DNA of 64,000 nucleotides from Nakataea oryzae (GCA_003049435.1 PYSQ01000156.1:1-64000), one strand, 5' to 3'; positions 22,771 to 34,891 are shown, numbered from the stretch's first letter. The notes: generated by a model from the letters alone, not told the origin. Numbers and translations are program-made.

Positions 22771-23913
22771 ATGCCCCTCCAGCTTCCTGGGCCGGCGACG
22801 CCCCTGCATCTCTACCGCCACCTTCTCCGCGAAGTTAGCTACCTCCCGCTAGTGATCCGCCCCCGCCTGTCCGATCGAATAAAAACCATGTTCCGCAGCC
22901 ACCGCAAAGACGAGAATCCCGGGCCACGTCTGAGAAAAGCCAACGCCAAGCTTCGCGTGGTGCGCGCCGCCGTCTCTGGCGACCGCGATCGTCTGCAGTG
23001 GCTAATCGGCCTCGCCTTTGGCCGACGCGGCTTCCGCAGACGCCAGATGCTCTCCGATTTTCTCCAGCTCCAACCCCCCGACGCCGAGCCGCCCGCCGAG
23101 GGCGCAGCCTTTGATGCCTTTGTCCGTGATCGTCATACGCATACGCCCATCACTTCCCCCGGCCAGACTCCGGAGGGCCCAAGGTACGGCGCGCTCCCCG
23201 GGCCGGACTGGCTGGACAAATGGGACACGACCAAGCTCCTCAGGCTGCTGAAGCTCCAAGCCCAGTCGCCCGGCATCACAATACGCCCGTACGAGATTCG
23301 CACCAAAGACATGAATCCGATGGCGAGAATTGCGGGCAAGAACTCATGGGGCCGGCCATGGCCGCCGAAGCCGGCCAGGACCAAAGTAAGAAATTGGTGG
23401 GCTCAAATGGCCGACAAGGCGTTGCCTCCCTTGCCCCAAGAAGAGTGGGAGCTCCTCCAGGCTCTATCTATGGGCACCGTGGAGTCGGGCTGGAATATCG
23501 TTCCGAGGAGGCCTGTGGCCCAGGGTCCTGGGGCGGAGAGCGCAAAACGACTTTTGGCAAGCCAGATGTGGGATATGGAAGCATACTTGCTCAAGCCCAC
23601 GAGGTGGGTCGACAGAAAGTCGTCGCGCACGCGAACTCGCCTCACCGGAATCCCGCAGCCAAACGACGAGTTTGGCCACGCCGCCAGCACCAGATCCAGA
23701 TCGCATGGCCCACCGCTGAGTGCCCGTTCCATGCGGCACATCTACCTCAAGGTGTGGCAGGAATCGCCCCTGATGGAGACGGACCCGCGTACACCGGACA
23801 AGTTCACCTTGCAGTACGGAAAGGCACCACCTAGGACCCGGCCACCAGGAGGTTCGCACGCCCGGATATTCCAGGGTGTCGATAAAAACGGTGTTCCGAT
23901 CAAGCCGACGTGA
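22771..23913 (+). CDS. LYR-motif (Complex1_LYR / Cup1-like) protein
   Basis: Single exon, 380 aa. The ATG has a near-perfect context (ggccaccATGcc). The N-terminus carries an LYR signature (TPLHLYRHLLREVSYLP) followed by a positively charged helical region (RPRLSDRIKTMF, RKANAKLRVVRAAVSGDRDRL), as in mitochondrial LYR adaptor proteins. The remaining 280 residues are basic, Pro/Arg-rich and match the length of the fungal LYRM2-like/Cup1-like family as I recall it. LYR proteins act as small adaptors with acyl carrier protein in mitochondria for Fe-S transfer and respiratory-complex or ribosome assembly; which role applies here is unknown. The basic N-terminus could be a mitochondrial targeting segment. 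Convergent with the GNAT gene, 192 bp away. Confidence 0.72.
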   Translation: MPLQLPGPATPLHLYRHLLREVSYLPLVIRPRLSDRIKTMFRSHRKDENPGPRLRKANAKLRVVRAAVSGDRDRLQWLIGLAFGRRGFRRRQMLSDFLQLQPPDAEPPAEGAAFDAFVRDRHTHTPITSPGQTPEGPRYGALPGPDWLDKWDTTKLLRLLKLQAQSPGITIRPYEIRTKDMNPMARIAGKNSWGRPWPPKPARTKVRNWWAQMADKALPPLPQEEWELLQALSMGTVESGWNIVPRRPVAQGPGAESAKRLLASQMWDMEAYLLKPTRWVDRKSSRTRTRLTGIPQPNDEFGHAASTRSRSHGPPLSARSMRHIYLKVWQESPLMETDPRTPDKFTLQYGKAPPRTRPPGGSHARIFQGVDKNGVPIKPT

Positions 23914-24105
23914 CCTTATACACAATGGCATCTCTCTCCCAACTGCGCCTTGCACACCGGCAGAGCCAGAGGCCCTCTTGTTGCTATGCTGTTTTCTTTT
24001 CCGTCCTTCCCTTTTCTTGTCTCGTTGCCGTCTATCCTCCCAATGATACCCCCAATTTTAGGACTATTCTCCCGGTTCGTCACCCCTCCACCTAACGACA
24101 CAGGT

Positions 24106-24731
24106 TTAGTCCAAGGAGGTTGCGAGCTTAACTAGGCCTTCGCCCTCGACACGCATCCCAACCCATTCACTCATCATGGTTGCTCCAATGGCTGGAGACT
24201 CGTAAAACTGGATGCTCGGCTCGTTCCACTTGAGCACGCTCCAGTCCAGACGCCCGGCCTTCATGGCGACTGCCTCCTTGGCCAGCTCAACCAGAAGCCT
24301 CCTGCCGAAGCCCTTCTTGCGATCCGCCTCGCGGACATACAGGTCCTCGAGGTAGATGCCTGGCCGCGCCCTCCAAGTGCTGTAGTTGTAGAAATACAAT
24401 GCCATGCCGGCAACCTGGCCCTGGTCGTTGAGAAGCACGAGGCAGCGGGCCGGCTTCTCGGGCGAGATGGGCTCAGTGTTTGGCAAGCCAGCCTCGGTTT
24501 TCTGGCCGTCCGACGTCGCCAGCGCGATGGTGCCAATGAGGGTCTCCTCGGTCGCCTTGACGCTGTCAAGGGCGTGCTCGTAGTCTGCTAGCTCCTTGAT
24601 GAGACCGAGGATGGCGGGAATGTCTGACACGGTGGTACTGGGGTCAGAAAACGCAACCCGCTGGTCCTGCTGGCCCGGCCGTGCCCGTGAGATTGCATAC
24701 CTTCCCTCTTAGCATGACGGATGGTGGCCAT
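24106..24731 (-). CDS. GNAT N-acetyltransferase, diamine (SSAT)-like
   Basis: Two exons: 24731-24701 (31 nt) and 24623-24106. The 77-bp intron (GTATGC...GTCAG) joins MATIRHAKREG to DIPAILGLIKELADYE, the standard start of this family. The product is 182 aa. The acetyl-CoA loop is RKKGFGRRLL (R/Q-x-x-G-x-G/A), preceded by GIYLEDLYVREADR and followed by LDWSVLKWNEPSIQFYES. These are the motifs of spermidine/spermine or thialysine N-acetyltransferases. It should acetylate a small amine in the cytosol using acetyl-CoA; the actual acceptor is not known. The downstream ATG-like positions after the intron would delete the first strand, so the short first exon is favoured. Confidence 0.88.
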
Positions 24732-25639
24732 CTTGAGATTGTTCAAGCAGGTGATCTGGGGTTGTCAGGTGAGGCGTGTGTTTTCGCAAACCAGGTGCGT
24801 TGCAGAGGGCTGCGTGTTATACAATGAATCGTCTAGGTGCTGCTTGCAACATGTGCCGGGCGCTTTTGCCGTGCAGGCGAGCGGGCGGGTTTATAAGGCG
24901 AGGAGCCTCCGTCTGTCTCATCCACACTGAGCCTTCCGGCTCATGGGGCCTGATTCGTGACTGCATCACAGACCCCACCAATCCACACATGTCGGACGAA
25001 GGGCGCTGGCCTCTCTCATTGGAAATGCCCGGCAAGGGCCCGTTCGAGAAAGACCCAGAAACATCCCCAACGATGGGTCGACACCTTCCTAGGTATGCAA
25101 AGACTGCCCACCTACCGCCATCCAGATGTAGAACTTGATCGGCTCAGTCGACGGAGGCAAGCAAACAGCGGCCTTTCAGGGGTTACCCCATGTGATTCTC
25201 TCGACTTCCGCGCGGAAGCTGCCCAGGGACCTGGCAGCTCCCAGAAACGGGGCCCACACGAGCTCGAGCTACCCCGCCCATCCCGTCCACCTACAAGGCG
25301 GCAACCCCTCGGTGCACTCAGGGGCAGCCAGTGACGCGGTCCGGCGCGCGACCTATTAAATCAGGACTGGGGCTTCCATCAACACAGTGGGTGGGTGATG
25401 CGCGCTCCGCGGCCGCGTCCTAGTGGCCAGGATGCAGCTGTCGGGCGGGGCCCTCGTGCAGGTATATATACCGCTCGCCAGACAGAGCCGCCCCGGACAC
25501 CGACAAAACGAGCCCAGACGCCGCGCGCTGAGACACCGCGAGCGCCATCTGCACTGTCCAGGCCCCACGTACCTGCCTCTCTCTGCCTCCCCGGGCGATC
25601 TTTCCGCGTTTGGGGCGAGCGACTCGATAGGGAAGTCAG
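24732..25639. other. divergent promoter region GNAT/5'-nucleotidase
   Basis: 0.9 kb between divergent genes. The only element that stands out is a palindromic TATA-like box at 25461-25472. No gene seen. Confidence 0.45.
25461..25472 (+). promoter_or_regulatory. TATA-like element upstream of the phosphoesterase gene
   Basis: ggtatatatacc, about 170 bp before the ATG at 25640, in otherwise GC-rich sequence. Position and context fit a core promoter, but there is no direct proof. Confidence 0.35.
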
Positions 25640-28090
25640 ATGGCGTCGTCAAAGCAAAAGGCCAAGCTCACGGTCGAGAAGGACTCCCAGTCCGTCACGT
25701 ATGCCTCTGGCCGGGACACGTCAACGCCCCCTGACCTGCGGATCCTGCACTACAATGACGTCTACCACCTCGATCCGTCGTCGGCAGAGCCGGTTGGCGG
25801 CGCCGCCCGCTTCCTGACGCTCGTGGAGGAGTACCGTTCACATGAGAGATATCAGGGCCAGCCGGAGCTCCTGCCCTTCTTCTCGGGCGATGTCTTTAAC
25901 CCGAGCTTGGAGAGCTCCATCACAAAAGGCACGTCCTTTGCTTAGAGCCGCCATTCTGACCTTGTCTACTTGTTTTGAGGCGGCGTTCCGTACTTGGTGC
26001 TAACACCTGTGCTAGGAAGTCACATGACCCCCATTTTGAACGCAATCGGGACGGCCTGTTCGTGCATAGGGGTGAGTTGATTGAAGCTTTGGTGATGGCA
26101 AACCGATGATTTATTCTCTTTTCCTCCTCCCGTTTGCTGTGTGTCGTCTCCGAGATACTTGTCAGGGGCGGTCTTTGTGGCGTCTCGTCCCCCCCCTTGT
26201 CCCTCGCAGCCCTCTAATCTAGTGGGGACTTGAGGCTCATATAGATGGATGCAACCTCAGAACCATGATCTCGACTTTGGCGAACGGCAGTTTCGCTACC
26301 TGTCTCAGAAATGCAAATTTCCCTGGCTGCTGGCCAACGTGCTCGACCCCGACCAGGGCGAAGACGTTCCCATCGGCAAAGCCAAGCAGACGCATATGAT
26401 AACGACCGCGAACGGCATCAAGGTCGGCCTCATCGGGCTGGGCGAGCGCGAGTGGCTCGAGACGGTGAACGCGCTGCCTCCAAACCTGATTTACAAGTCG
26501 GCCACCGAGACGGCCAAGCGGCTGGTACCGAAGCTTCGCGCAGAGGGCGCCGACATCATCATTGCCCTGACGCACATGCGCGAGCCCAACGACAACAAGC
26601 TCGCCGAGAACATGGGCGGCGACATCGACCTGATCCTGGGCGGCCACGACCACTTCTACAACCACAGCCTCATCAACGGCACCCACGTCCTGCGCTCCGG
26701 CAGCGACTTCAAGCAGCTGTCCTACATCGAGGCCCGCCGGCGGCCCGGGGGCGGCGGCAAGTGGGACGTCGACATCGTCCGGCGCGACGCCATCTCGGCC
26801 ATCCCGCCCCACCCGCCGACGGTCGAGATGATCGACGGGCTGACGGCCAAGCTCAAGCAGAGCCTCGAGAAGATTGTGGGCTACACGGCGGCGCCCCTGG
26901 ACGCGCGCTTCTCGACGGTGCGCATGCGCGAGAGCAACCTGGGCAACTTCATCTGTGACATCATGCGCCACCACTACCAGGCCGACTGCGCCATCATGGC
27001 CGCGGGGACCATCCGCGGCGACCAGATCTACCCGCCGGGTCCCATCCGGGTCAAGGACATAACCGATTGTTTCCCCTTTGAGGATCCGGTGGTCGTCATC
27101 AAAGTGACGGGCCGGGACCTGTGGGACGCGCTGGAGAGCGGCGTCATGATGTATCCAGCTCAGGAGGGTATGCTGGCCATATATGGTTGTCTTTCCTTTT
27201 TACCACCGAGCACTACTAACAATATCTACAGGTCGCTTCCCCCAAGTTTCCAACATCAAGTTTTCGTTTGACCCTGCCAAGGAGCCCGGATCTCGCATCA
27301 TCTTTGCCAGTGTCGGCGGCAACGCTATAGATATGGAGAAGAAATACGAGCTTTGCACCAGGGGATACATGGCTCGCGGCAAAGGTAGTCTTTTTCTTTT
27401 CGCCTTTCGTGCCTTGCCCGCTTTACACAGTCTTTCGACAACGATATGGCTTTTCACTAATCACTTTTATGGCTACCGATACCAGATGGCTACAAGAGCC
27501 TCCTGATCGAGTCAGAAGGCGGCAAGGCCGAGGAGATAGTGTCGGAGGAGAACGGCATCCTGATCTCTATGATGCTGCGGCAGTACTTCATGTCGCTCAA
27601 GGTGCTGGACCGCTGGGTGAACTGGGGCCCGTCGCTCAGCCGGCACTGGGACCAGGTCAAGACCAACGTGACCAAGTACCACCCGGTGCTCCCGCCGAGC
27701 CCGCTCGATCAGGCGGCGGAAAATGGCGGCGGCGGCGGCGGCGAGTTCCCGATCCCGCGCCTGCCGGCGCCCAAGACGGACCGCGACGGTGTGGCGAGCA
27801 AGTGGGAGACGTGGACGGCGCAGAAGCTGCGCGCGCGCCGGGCCAGCGTCGGGCCGTTTGACGAGCACGTCATCGACGGCGCCTCGCCGACGCCCGACCA
27901 GGAGGCCCTCGAGAGGCTCGACGGCGAGCTGCGCGTCATGCGCCGCTTCTTTGCCCGCTGGTGCCGCAAGGCCGGCGTCCAGGCCGGCGTGTGCGACGAG
28001 ATACACAACCTCGACGTCAAGTGGACCCAGGCCATTGCGCCGCGCATCGAGGGCCGGATCGCCATCCTTTCTCCGCCCAAGGAGGCGTGA
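25640..28090 (+). CDS. 5'-nucleotidase/UshA-type metallophosphoesterase
   Basis: Five exons: 25640-25928, 26016-26071, 26261-27167, 27232-27384 and 27486-28090. The product is 669 aa. Intron 1 is a GC-AG intron (G|GCACGT...TGCTAAC...CTAG); the other three are GT-AG. The dinuclear metal motifs appear in order: HYNDVYHL, FFSGDVFNPS, GNHDLDFG (formed across introns), ALTHMR, GGHDHF. The 5'-nucleotidase C-terminal domain follows (NLGNFICDIMRHHY, DITDCFPFEDPVVVIKVTGRDL). A basic 180-residue tail ends the protein. There is no signal peptide, so this is probably a cytosolic phosphatase acting on nucleotides or related phosphates. The GC donor is needed to restore SITKGSHMTPILNAIGTACSCIGNHD. Convergent with the Pth11-like gene. 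Confidence 0.9.
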
Positions 28091-28528
28091 AAGTTCTCGT
28101 GGCAGTCTGGCTATGCTCGCGTTGAGGAGTTTTTTTTTTTTTTTTTTTTGCCGCTGCACCCCTGTCTGTACTCTCTCTACATTAAAGGGCATGATGACAT
28201 AGAACTGCAGGTTTCTTCGGAGTAGCGGTGGGGGGCACGACAAGTAACCAAAAGATAAAAGGGATGGTCCTGCTTTCTCTTGTTAAATATCTATATCAAG
28301 GAGATATCCATACCATCTTCACTTGGCTTTTAGTGGTGTGCCCTCAGATGCGACTGTTACCAAAGGTAGCGATTGTGGAAAGGAAAGCAAAAAAGAGACC
28401 CGATCATGGGAAACTTGGGGTATCAAAAACAAAAGGAAAGAAACAAACGAAAGTAGATAGCCTCCAGGTAATGACTGGCCCTTTTCACCTTATATCCCAC
28501 TCCGTCAATTGACCCTTGATGTGACTTT
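28091..28528. other. intergenic region between convergent genes
   Basis: 438 bp, AT-richer, containing a run of 20 T's (28130-28149) just after the phosphoesterase stop. Fits 3' untranslated sequence of both neighbours. Confidence 0.45.
28130..28149 (+). repeat. T20 homopolymer
   Basis: Uninterrupted run of 20 T's, 40 bp after the stop codon of the phosphoesterase gene. Confidence 0.9.
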
Positions 28529-30219
28529 TCAGCTATGTGTCACCGTAATATCCGTCGTCACTCGGGGAAGGTTCGTAACGATATCGCCCGTCGTGTGGCG
28601 CCTCGCCTCCATGCTGGCCAGCTCGAACCTGGGGTGGCCCGGGGCGTTCCCGGGAGAGCGCCTGAGAGTGCCGGAGCTGCCCCTGCGGCCGAACCCGACC
28701 GTGTGGCGCCACCAGCGGCCGCTCCTCTCCCTCCGCCCGACGGACGGGGGCCGAAGCGGCCAGTCGCCGCCGGCCGACGACCCCTCGAGCACGGCGGCGT
28801 CCTGGGGGCCCTCTTCTTCCAGGAAGACCCTGTACGACCGGCTCGTCTTGAACGAGGCGGTCCTCTGGGGCCCCGGGGGCTCCGCCACTATCAGCGTGGT
28901 CCTGATTGAGCCGTCAATGCCGTAGTCGTAAAAGTCCGGCCCCTTGGGGCCTCGCTCGTGCTGCTGACGCAGCCTGATGCCCAGGTCACGGTCGCTCATG
29001 CCGCCGCCGACCCCGCTGCCGCTTTTGCCTCCAGAAATGATGAAGAAGAACAGGGGTCTCAAGACTGGTATGCTGCCGCAAATAACGGCGAGATTGCACT
29101 CCAGAGCGGTCCAGATCCACACGTTGTATCTACAATTGTCCGATGGTCAGTCCTGGGGCCTTCGCTCCGAATCTTGCTTCGATGGGTAAATTACGAGGGA
29201 ATAGCACTGGCACTTACCCATGCCAAGTAAAGTCTGGAATGTCGAGAACCACGACTTTGTAGATCCAGTAGGCGCGCATGACGCCTGCAGCAACGACGAA
29301 AAGACCGAGGCTGAAGAGGGCGATGGTGGCAATCCGTTGACCCAGCGGCAGGCTCAGGTTTGCTAGGGTCGGCATGGGCAAAACGGCAAGCAGGAGGTCG
29401 GTTCCTACGTTCGCCACTGCAACGGCGAACATGAGCTGGCCCTCATTGAGACACGCAGGATTTGGATCGTACAGGTTCCAGTACGTCGAAATGGGCCTAG
29501 GTGGATTCCGATTCCAGTCAGCGGTTGTGCGTGGGCACGTCTTGGTAGCACTCGCGCGGGACACACTAACATGCATTGCAGCCATAGGGACAAAAGCGAT
29601 ACGACGGCGACAGCCACCACAAGGCCCATGGAGCCCCACGTAAAGCGTCGAAACCACGAGTTTTCCGGAGCTATCCGGATGTAGCTCAGCAGGATGGAAA
29701 GCTTGGCGAAGCAGGACGCCGCGAAGAAGAGGCTCTGGCCTGCCATGGACACTTTGCGGCCAGCGACCAGCTGTTCCTCGGTCAGATCCCAAATGTGCCG
29801 GTCCCAACAGAAGGCTTTCATCACTGTAGCAGCAGTCAACCGGTTAGCTGGCCACCAGGACATTTGCCCTCGGACTGAGAAGTAGACCGACTTACTTAGA
29901 ACCGTGCACACAGTAACTCCCGTACCAAAGAACTTGAACCGACGTATTTCCTGTTAGCAAGGATACTATATAGGCACTCTCTGCCGCGGCTAGGAGCACC
30001 AGCCGGCTCTCTACTTACAGCAGCAGCAACCATATGCCAGTCATCCAGGCCGCGCTTTCTGACAATCGCGATGCGCACACAGAGGCGCAAGGCAAGACAG
30101 ATAAGGCCGATGCCCAGCACTGTGGTCTCCCCTATGAGGAGTTCGTCGCCCCTATGTTCGGGGTTGACGTAATCCGGCTTGGGCCAGCTGGCCACCACCT
30201 CTTGGGGTGGGTTCCTCAT
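28529..30219 (-). CDS. Pth11-like/rhodopsin-fold fungal integral membrane protein
   Basis: Five exons: 30219-30019, 29950-29896, 29823-29571, 29496-29218 and 29129-28529. Introns are 68, 72, 74 and 88 bp. The product is 462 aa with about seven helices. Typical motifs of the fungal rhodopsin-like (SAT/Pth11-related) family are WDRHIWDL, AKLSILLSYIRIAP, QCMPISTYWNLYD with a Cys pair, the helix MFAVAVANVGTDLLLAVLP, and VWIWTALECNLAVICGSIPVLRPL. A cytosolic tail of about 170 residues is rich in Arg, Ser and Gly. Relatives sense surface or nutrient cues, and Pth11 in Magnaporthe controls infection-structure development; the ligand here is unknown. No CFEM domain. The second exon (55 nt) is the least certain: its acceptor lies close to a TGCTAAC-like word. 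Confidence 0.82.
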
Positions 30220-30319
30220 CTTGCGTGACTCTCCGGGCTCCCACCCACCAAAACAGTCTTTTTTTTCCTCCTGCAGCAAGAAGGGTGTCACCGTGTCTCT
30301 GTATGAGCCAGATGGCGTT

Positions 30320-31779
30320 CTATCCTCGGCTGCTTACCTCCCGTAGCCACGCAGGTGTATGTGTCGGCGGGATGGTTTTGGGCGCCAGCTCACTGCGCGA
30401 GCGGACAGAATCGCGCTTGGATCTTTGCGGCCCGTCGATGTGTAGTTCCTGGTAGATTCTCCTCCTCAGCTCGCAGGCATGATCTGGCTGCTCCAGGAAC
30501 TGGGCCGCGTCGATTGCCAGCGAGGGCTTCTCGTCATAACACTGATCAGGACCTGTCGAGTCGTCGGCCACAGCGTCGGTCTTTTGTTTCAAGGGCCGTG
30601 GACCCAGGGGCGTAGAAACTCGCTCTATCTCGAGCTCAAGCTCTTCGAAGTCCTCGTCGTGGTCGGGTACGGGAAACAGGGTCAACGACGTCGCCCTCTT
30701 GCGCCCACTCCCCGGTGTCTCAGGCAGCGTCGCTGTTGGGCCGTCTACATCACCCGGATCCTCCTCGAATCGGACGGCAGGGTCGGTGACGGGACCGCCG
30801 AACAAGGCCTGGTGCGTAAAGTAGTCGGGGTACTCGGCGACGTCTCGGTAGTCGGACCCGGTGGGGGAGATGCCCGGCGAGACCTGTCGATGGTACTCGA
30901 CGGTGATGTGGTGGGTGACCTGGACGTTCTCGGCCGTCAGTATCGGGAAGGGCGAGCACGTGGCGCTGCTCTTGCGCCGTTGCCCAAGCCAGCCGGTGTT
31001 TGCCAGCGACTTGAGGTTGATGTGCGGCAGCCGATGGCGGCCGTAGCTGGAGGCGCCCTGGCTCTTTCCCTGGCTGCCGCTGGTGGAGACGACTGGGTGT
31101 ATCTTGAACTCGTTTGACCCGCTGCTGCTGTGCACAAATAGCTCGTCAGCGTCGTCGTCCTCGAGGGAGGCGTCGGAATCCGAAGCGGCCCGCTTGTGCT
31201 TGGTGCCTTTGTCTGACTGGCAGGGGGACCCCGCGGGATCTGGACTGTCCGCTCCGGTAGCGGGTAGGTTGTTGAGGTGGGCGAGGGCGTTTGTCAGTGA
31301 CAGCAAATCGCGCCGGGAGAGCTTGTGTCGATGCTTTCGCGGGCCTTCCGGGAAGATTGGCAGCTGCACAGTCTCCGAGGGTGGTTCGTCCAGAGGCCCT
31401 TGCGAGGCGGTATCGAGGAGGCTTTGGAGGCTTGGTCTGCCGGTGCTTGGTCTGCCGGTGCTGGGCCTGCTGTCGTGGCTGGCTCTGCTGTGTTTTTGGT
31501 GGTTGTTGCGAACCCACACAAAAGTGTTTGCCTGGCGCGGGAAGCTGCCGAGTCTGTGCTGGACCAGGCGATGCAGGGAAACGGCAACCCAGGAGCCCTT
31601 TCTGCCTTTCAACGAGCTTGACGGATGATCGGGACCGAGAGCCTGGGCCCCAGCGGCAGGGCCGTCTGCCGGAGACATGGTGATGGCCAGGCTGTGCCCA
31701 GTCTTAGCGAGGCCCCCGAGCGCTGGCCGCGTGGTCCGTCCTGTGGAGCTTACTCTGCCGCGTGCCCCGCGGGTCGGCG

Positions 31780-31814
<35 letters not shown>

Positions 31815-32113
31815 GCGCGGCGGACCGAGGTATGGACGGGAGGCTGCAGAATCAAAGCGTCGGTGCCGGCGAAGCAGGAAAATAAGCCCGCGGGCAAACA
31901 GACCGCGTCGACTTGGACCTTGGACCGTGGGACGAAGAGGCCCGGGATGATGCACCTCAACTGCAGCCCGTCATGTTGCATGCACGTCAGGCTTATGAGG
32001 AGACCGAGCGAAGGATCGACCCAGTGACACACCCTGGCGGGCCTGGCAGTGCGGGCGAGATATCCGTTCGCCTCCTTATCATCGAACTGGAGCCCCTCAA
32101 CTCGTCCTCCCAT
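30320..32113 (-). CDS. unknown serine-rich protein; polyglutamine tract near N-terminus
   Basis: A single open frame of 597 codons if the ATG at 32113 is used, or 452 codons from the ATG at 31678. The upstream start would include an 11-glutamine tract coded by pure CAG (31813-31781). The downstream start (MSPADGPAAG) looks more typical, and the extra 145 residues may be 5' untranslated sequence. The body is hydrophilic and Ser/Pro/Arg-rich, probably disordered. It has short acidic patches (LEDDDADELF, DHDEDFEELELEIERV) and a repeated RPSTGRPSTGRPSLQS motif. The C-terminal 90 residues look better structured (SLAIDAAQFLEQPDHACELRRRIYQEL). No domain recognised. It lies 100 bp upstream of the Pth11-like gene on the same strand; a role in the same pathway is only a guess. 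Confidence 0.6.
31781..31813 (-). repeat. (CAG)11 trinucleotide repeat
   Basis: Eleven uninterrupted CTG units on the + strand, read as CAG on the minus strand. It lies in frame with the unknown Ser-rich protein if its upstream ATG is used, otherwise in its 5' leader. Confidence 0.92.
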
Positions 32114-34891
32114 GCACTCCGCGCCCTCTGCCCCGGGGTTCGCCCACCCCTATTTTGCACATGGCCGAGCTGCTAGTCGGGCGCCGGCGGGCCGCGGCGT
32201 GTGAGAGCTCGCTTACGGGCTGCTAGCCCGGAGGACGGCGTGGGCGCCGGCGAGACACATCTGGCGCGCGCACGGCCGCGGTCCCCCCCCCTCGAGCGCC
32301 TGTGGCGGCCATATCAGCCGCGCCAGTCTCCGACCTGCCTAGTCTGCTCTGCGCCCCAGTCGCGACAGCGCCACCACGAAGGTCGCAAAAAGCGCCAGAG
32401 CCAGAAAGGACTCTGCATATTTGTTTCAACCCGGCCCCTGCCCCGAGGACCAGCCCTGGGCGGGACCGGAGATAGGACGGAGTAGGCACGCCATGCTGGA
32501 TATGCCGGCACGTCGGGCACTGTGCAGCTGGAGAATCAATGGTTCGGCCGCGGCCACGTGTGCGCCACACAAAAGCCAGCGTGGTGGAGGGTCGGCACCA
32601 CGCCACCGGCTGGCGTTCAAAGGTGATGCGGACGCAGAAATGGTTTCATGGATCGAGACGGCCCCAGGGCGGCGACCTGATGTGGGAACACCGCACTCGA
32701 TCTCGAACGGGGGCGTTCGGTAGTCTCGATTCTAGGTATCTTCCCCTTGCTGCCATGGCCAGATATCTCTTCGCCGCAACTCCACGGGGTTTTTCTTGCT
32801 TCTTTCAAGCCTGGAACTCCCACGTGTCATCGGCCCATGGCCTTATCAGCATCCCAAACCGTAGCGCCACCACTATGTGGTGAGTGTGTCGCGTCCCCCC
32901 ATGCCCACGGTTGCAGCAGACGAATCCGGCTTTCTTTCTTTCTTTCTTCTTCTTTTCTTTTCTGGCAACCTCGGCCGAAAGGATGGTGCAGTACGACCCG
33001 TCGGATATCGATGGGCGTGGCCAAGGGCATTCTGGTACGTGCTCGGCGTCGTTGCGTGATTCACAACCTTTGGCCGCTGCCTGCCACCTGTGTTTCTGGG
33101 TGGTCTCGCAAGAGGCGTCTTGGGCCATCCGTTTGCGGAACCCCCAGAAAGCCCCGCCTGGCTTCTCAGAGGTACCGGGCCCTCGTCGCCATCTCGTGTT
33201 GGACTGATCACAACTCAAATCCGAAAGTCGGCGAGCTTGTCGGGGTTGGTTTGCCTTGGAGTTTTGGCTGCATGAGGGCCCTTGCTGGCCGCCCGCCTTT
33301 GCGCTTGGGGCTGCCTATTTTAGGCCCGTGGAGCTTGGGCTTCTCGCCGTGTCTGAGGGCCAGGGTCCCCTCCGCAGAAAGGACGCTACGGATATCGGGC
33401 CGTCGAGCTGGGCTCTTCCCAAGAGTCAAGGACTGCCTGGACATGTCCCCCGCCATGTGTGCTTTGGTGGAATGCGGCTGGCAATCGGAAATCACCTGCC
33501 CTGCCAGTGGATGCTGCTGCATGGATCTACAGCGCCCACAGCGTGCCGCAGGCCCTGGAAACCGATCAATCGCACGATGTAACCCCATGGATTGATTCGA
33601 GCAGCCGAGCTGAGTGAGGACTGCACCGCGCGCGTGGGTGCCGCGAGCGACTCGGGGGCTGCCGACGGCACTGAGCTCGTCTGGTTGTTTTTCTCCCCTC
33701 TTTTACCCTGCACTTCGCTGTCAGAACTTGATCCCAGACATTGGTATTTCATCGGTTACTCCTGTGGTTGTAAGCATACCAAGGGTTTGGATAGGGGTTT
33801 GTCGGGCAGTCCTGCAGCTCCAGAAGAGCAGCACGACAGAATTGCTCGGTATCGTTCCTCCCGTGCTGCCCCGCTGGCTTCAACCTTGGCATGGGGAACA
33901 AGGGTGCTGGGGGAGGAGAGAGCGAGCCCGCCATGCACATCGTATTATGCCGATGCAGAAATAGACTCCTGGTCTAGATGCGCCCCGCGACCTTAGTCCC
34001 AGTCCTGGTCATGCGCTGTGAGCCCAACCGCTTGGGGCGCCCGTGCTGCTGAGAGCCTAGCCCACGCCTCCTCCTTCCCCCCAGGTATGCCTCGCTTTTG
34101 CACAGCCGAGTTTTGACACCAGTCAAGGATCACAATCATGCAGAAGGGTTCGCTCGTAGGCAATGTGCACGGGCTCTTCCGCGGCCATTTTGGGACGATT
34201 CAGATGGTGACACACACTTTGTCGTCGCCCCAACATGCGCAGGCTGTTGCGCCCCCATACTTGCAAATTTCCCAGGACTAAAAACAGAGGCATGGATGAG
34301 GCCACCCTGTCCACCCTTTGTCGAGCTATCTTGCGCTTGATACCACATATGGAGTGCGTTGAATGACACGAGCTCTCAGGAAGGAAGCCACCGGCGCCAT
34401 GGTGTCTCCGGTGCTCGTCTGAAGATCAAGTCTGTGGTTCCATGGCGCGTTTTTTTTTCATGCTCGGACGTTGGACGTGCCGTGCCCTGCAAGCCAGCAA
34501 AAATTAATGTTGACATATTGGTGGTATTATTTTCCCCGTCGGCTGATACTGCGTGGTTCAGGTCTGGGTTTGTAGATATTATCAAGATGTACTTGGCAGC
34601 CCCTGTCTTTCTAAATAACCCGTGCAGAATCACGGCCGGTCCAAGTCGGGTTCTAGGGTATCTCGGCTAAATAGGACCTCTACTGCAAAGGCTCCATGGA
34701 ACTCCAGTGCAAGATAAAGGAAACGCAAAAGGAAAATTACAGCAGACAACAAAAAACAATGCTTCATGATCGTAAGGGTAGTGGTGGTAATTAGGGTCTC
34801 GCCTGGTCATGCTTCAGACCACGGGGGGTCCCCGCCGCGTCCACGGCCTGAAGGGCCTCCAGGGCGGCGTCGATGGCAGCAGCCCGCCGAG
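32114..34891. other. intergenic region, no gene seen
   Basis: 2.8 kb between two minus-strand genes. It includes a pyrimidine tract (32930-32962, ctttctttctttctttcttc). The longest frame (32747-33595, +) has no motif, and its composition does not look coding. I see no supported gene or RNA. Confidence 0.45.

Noticed and set aside
32747..33595. 282-codon open frame (+)
   Set aside because: Contains a translated pyrimidine tract (FFLSSSFLF) and no recognisable domain; several competing frames overlap it.
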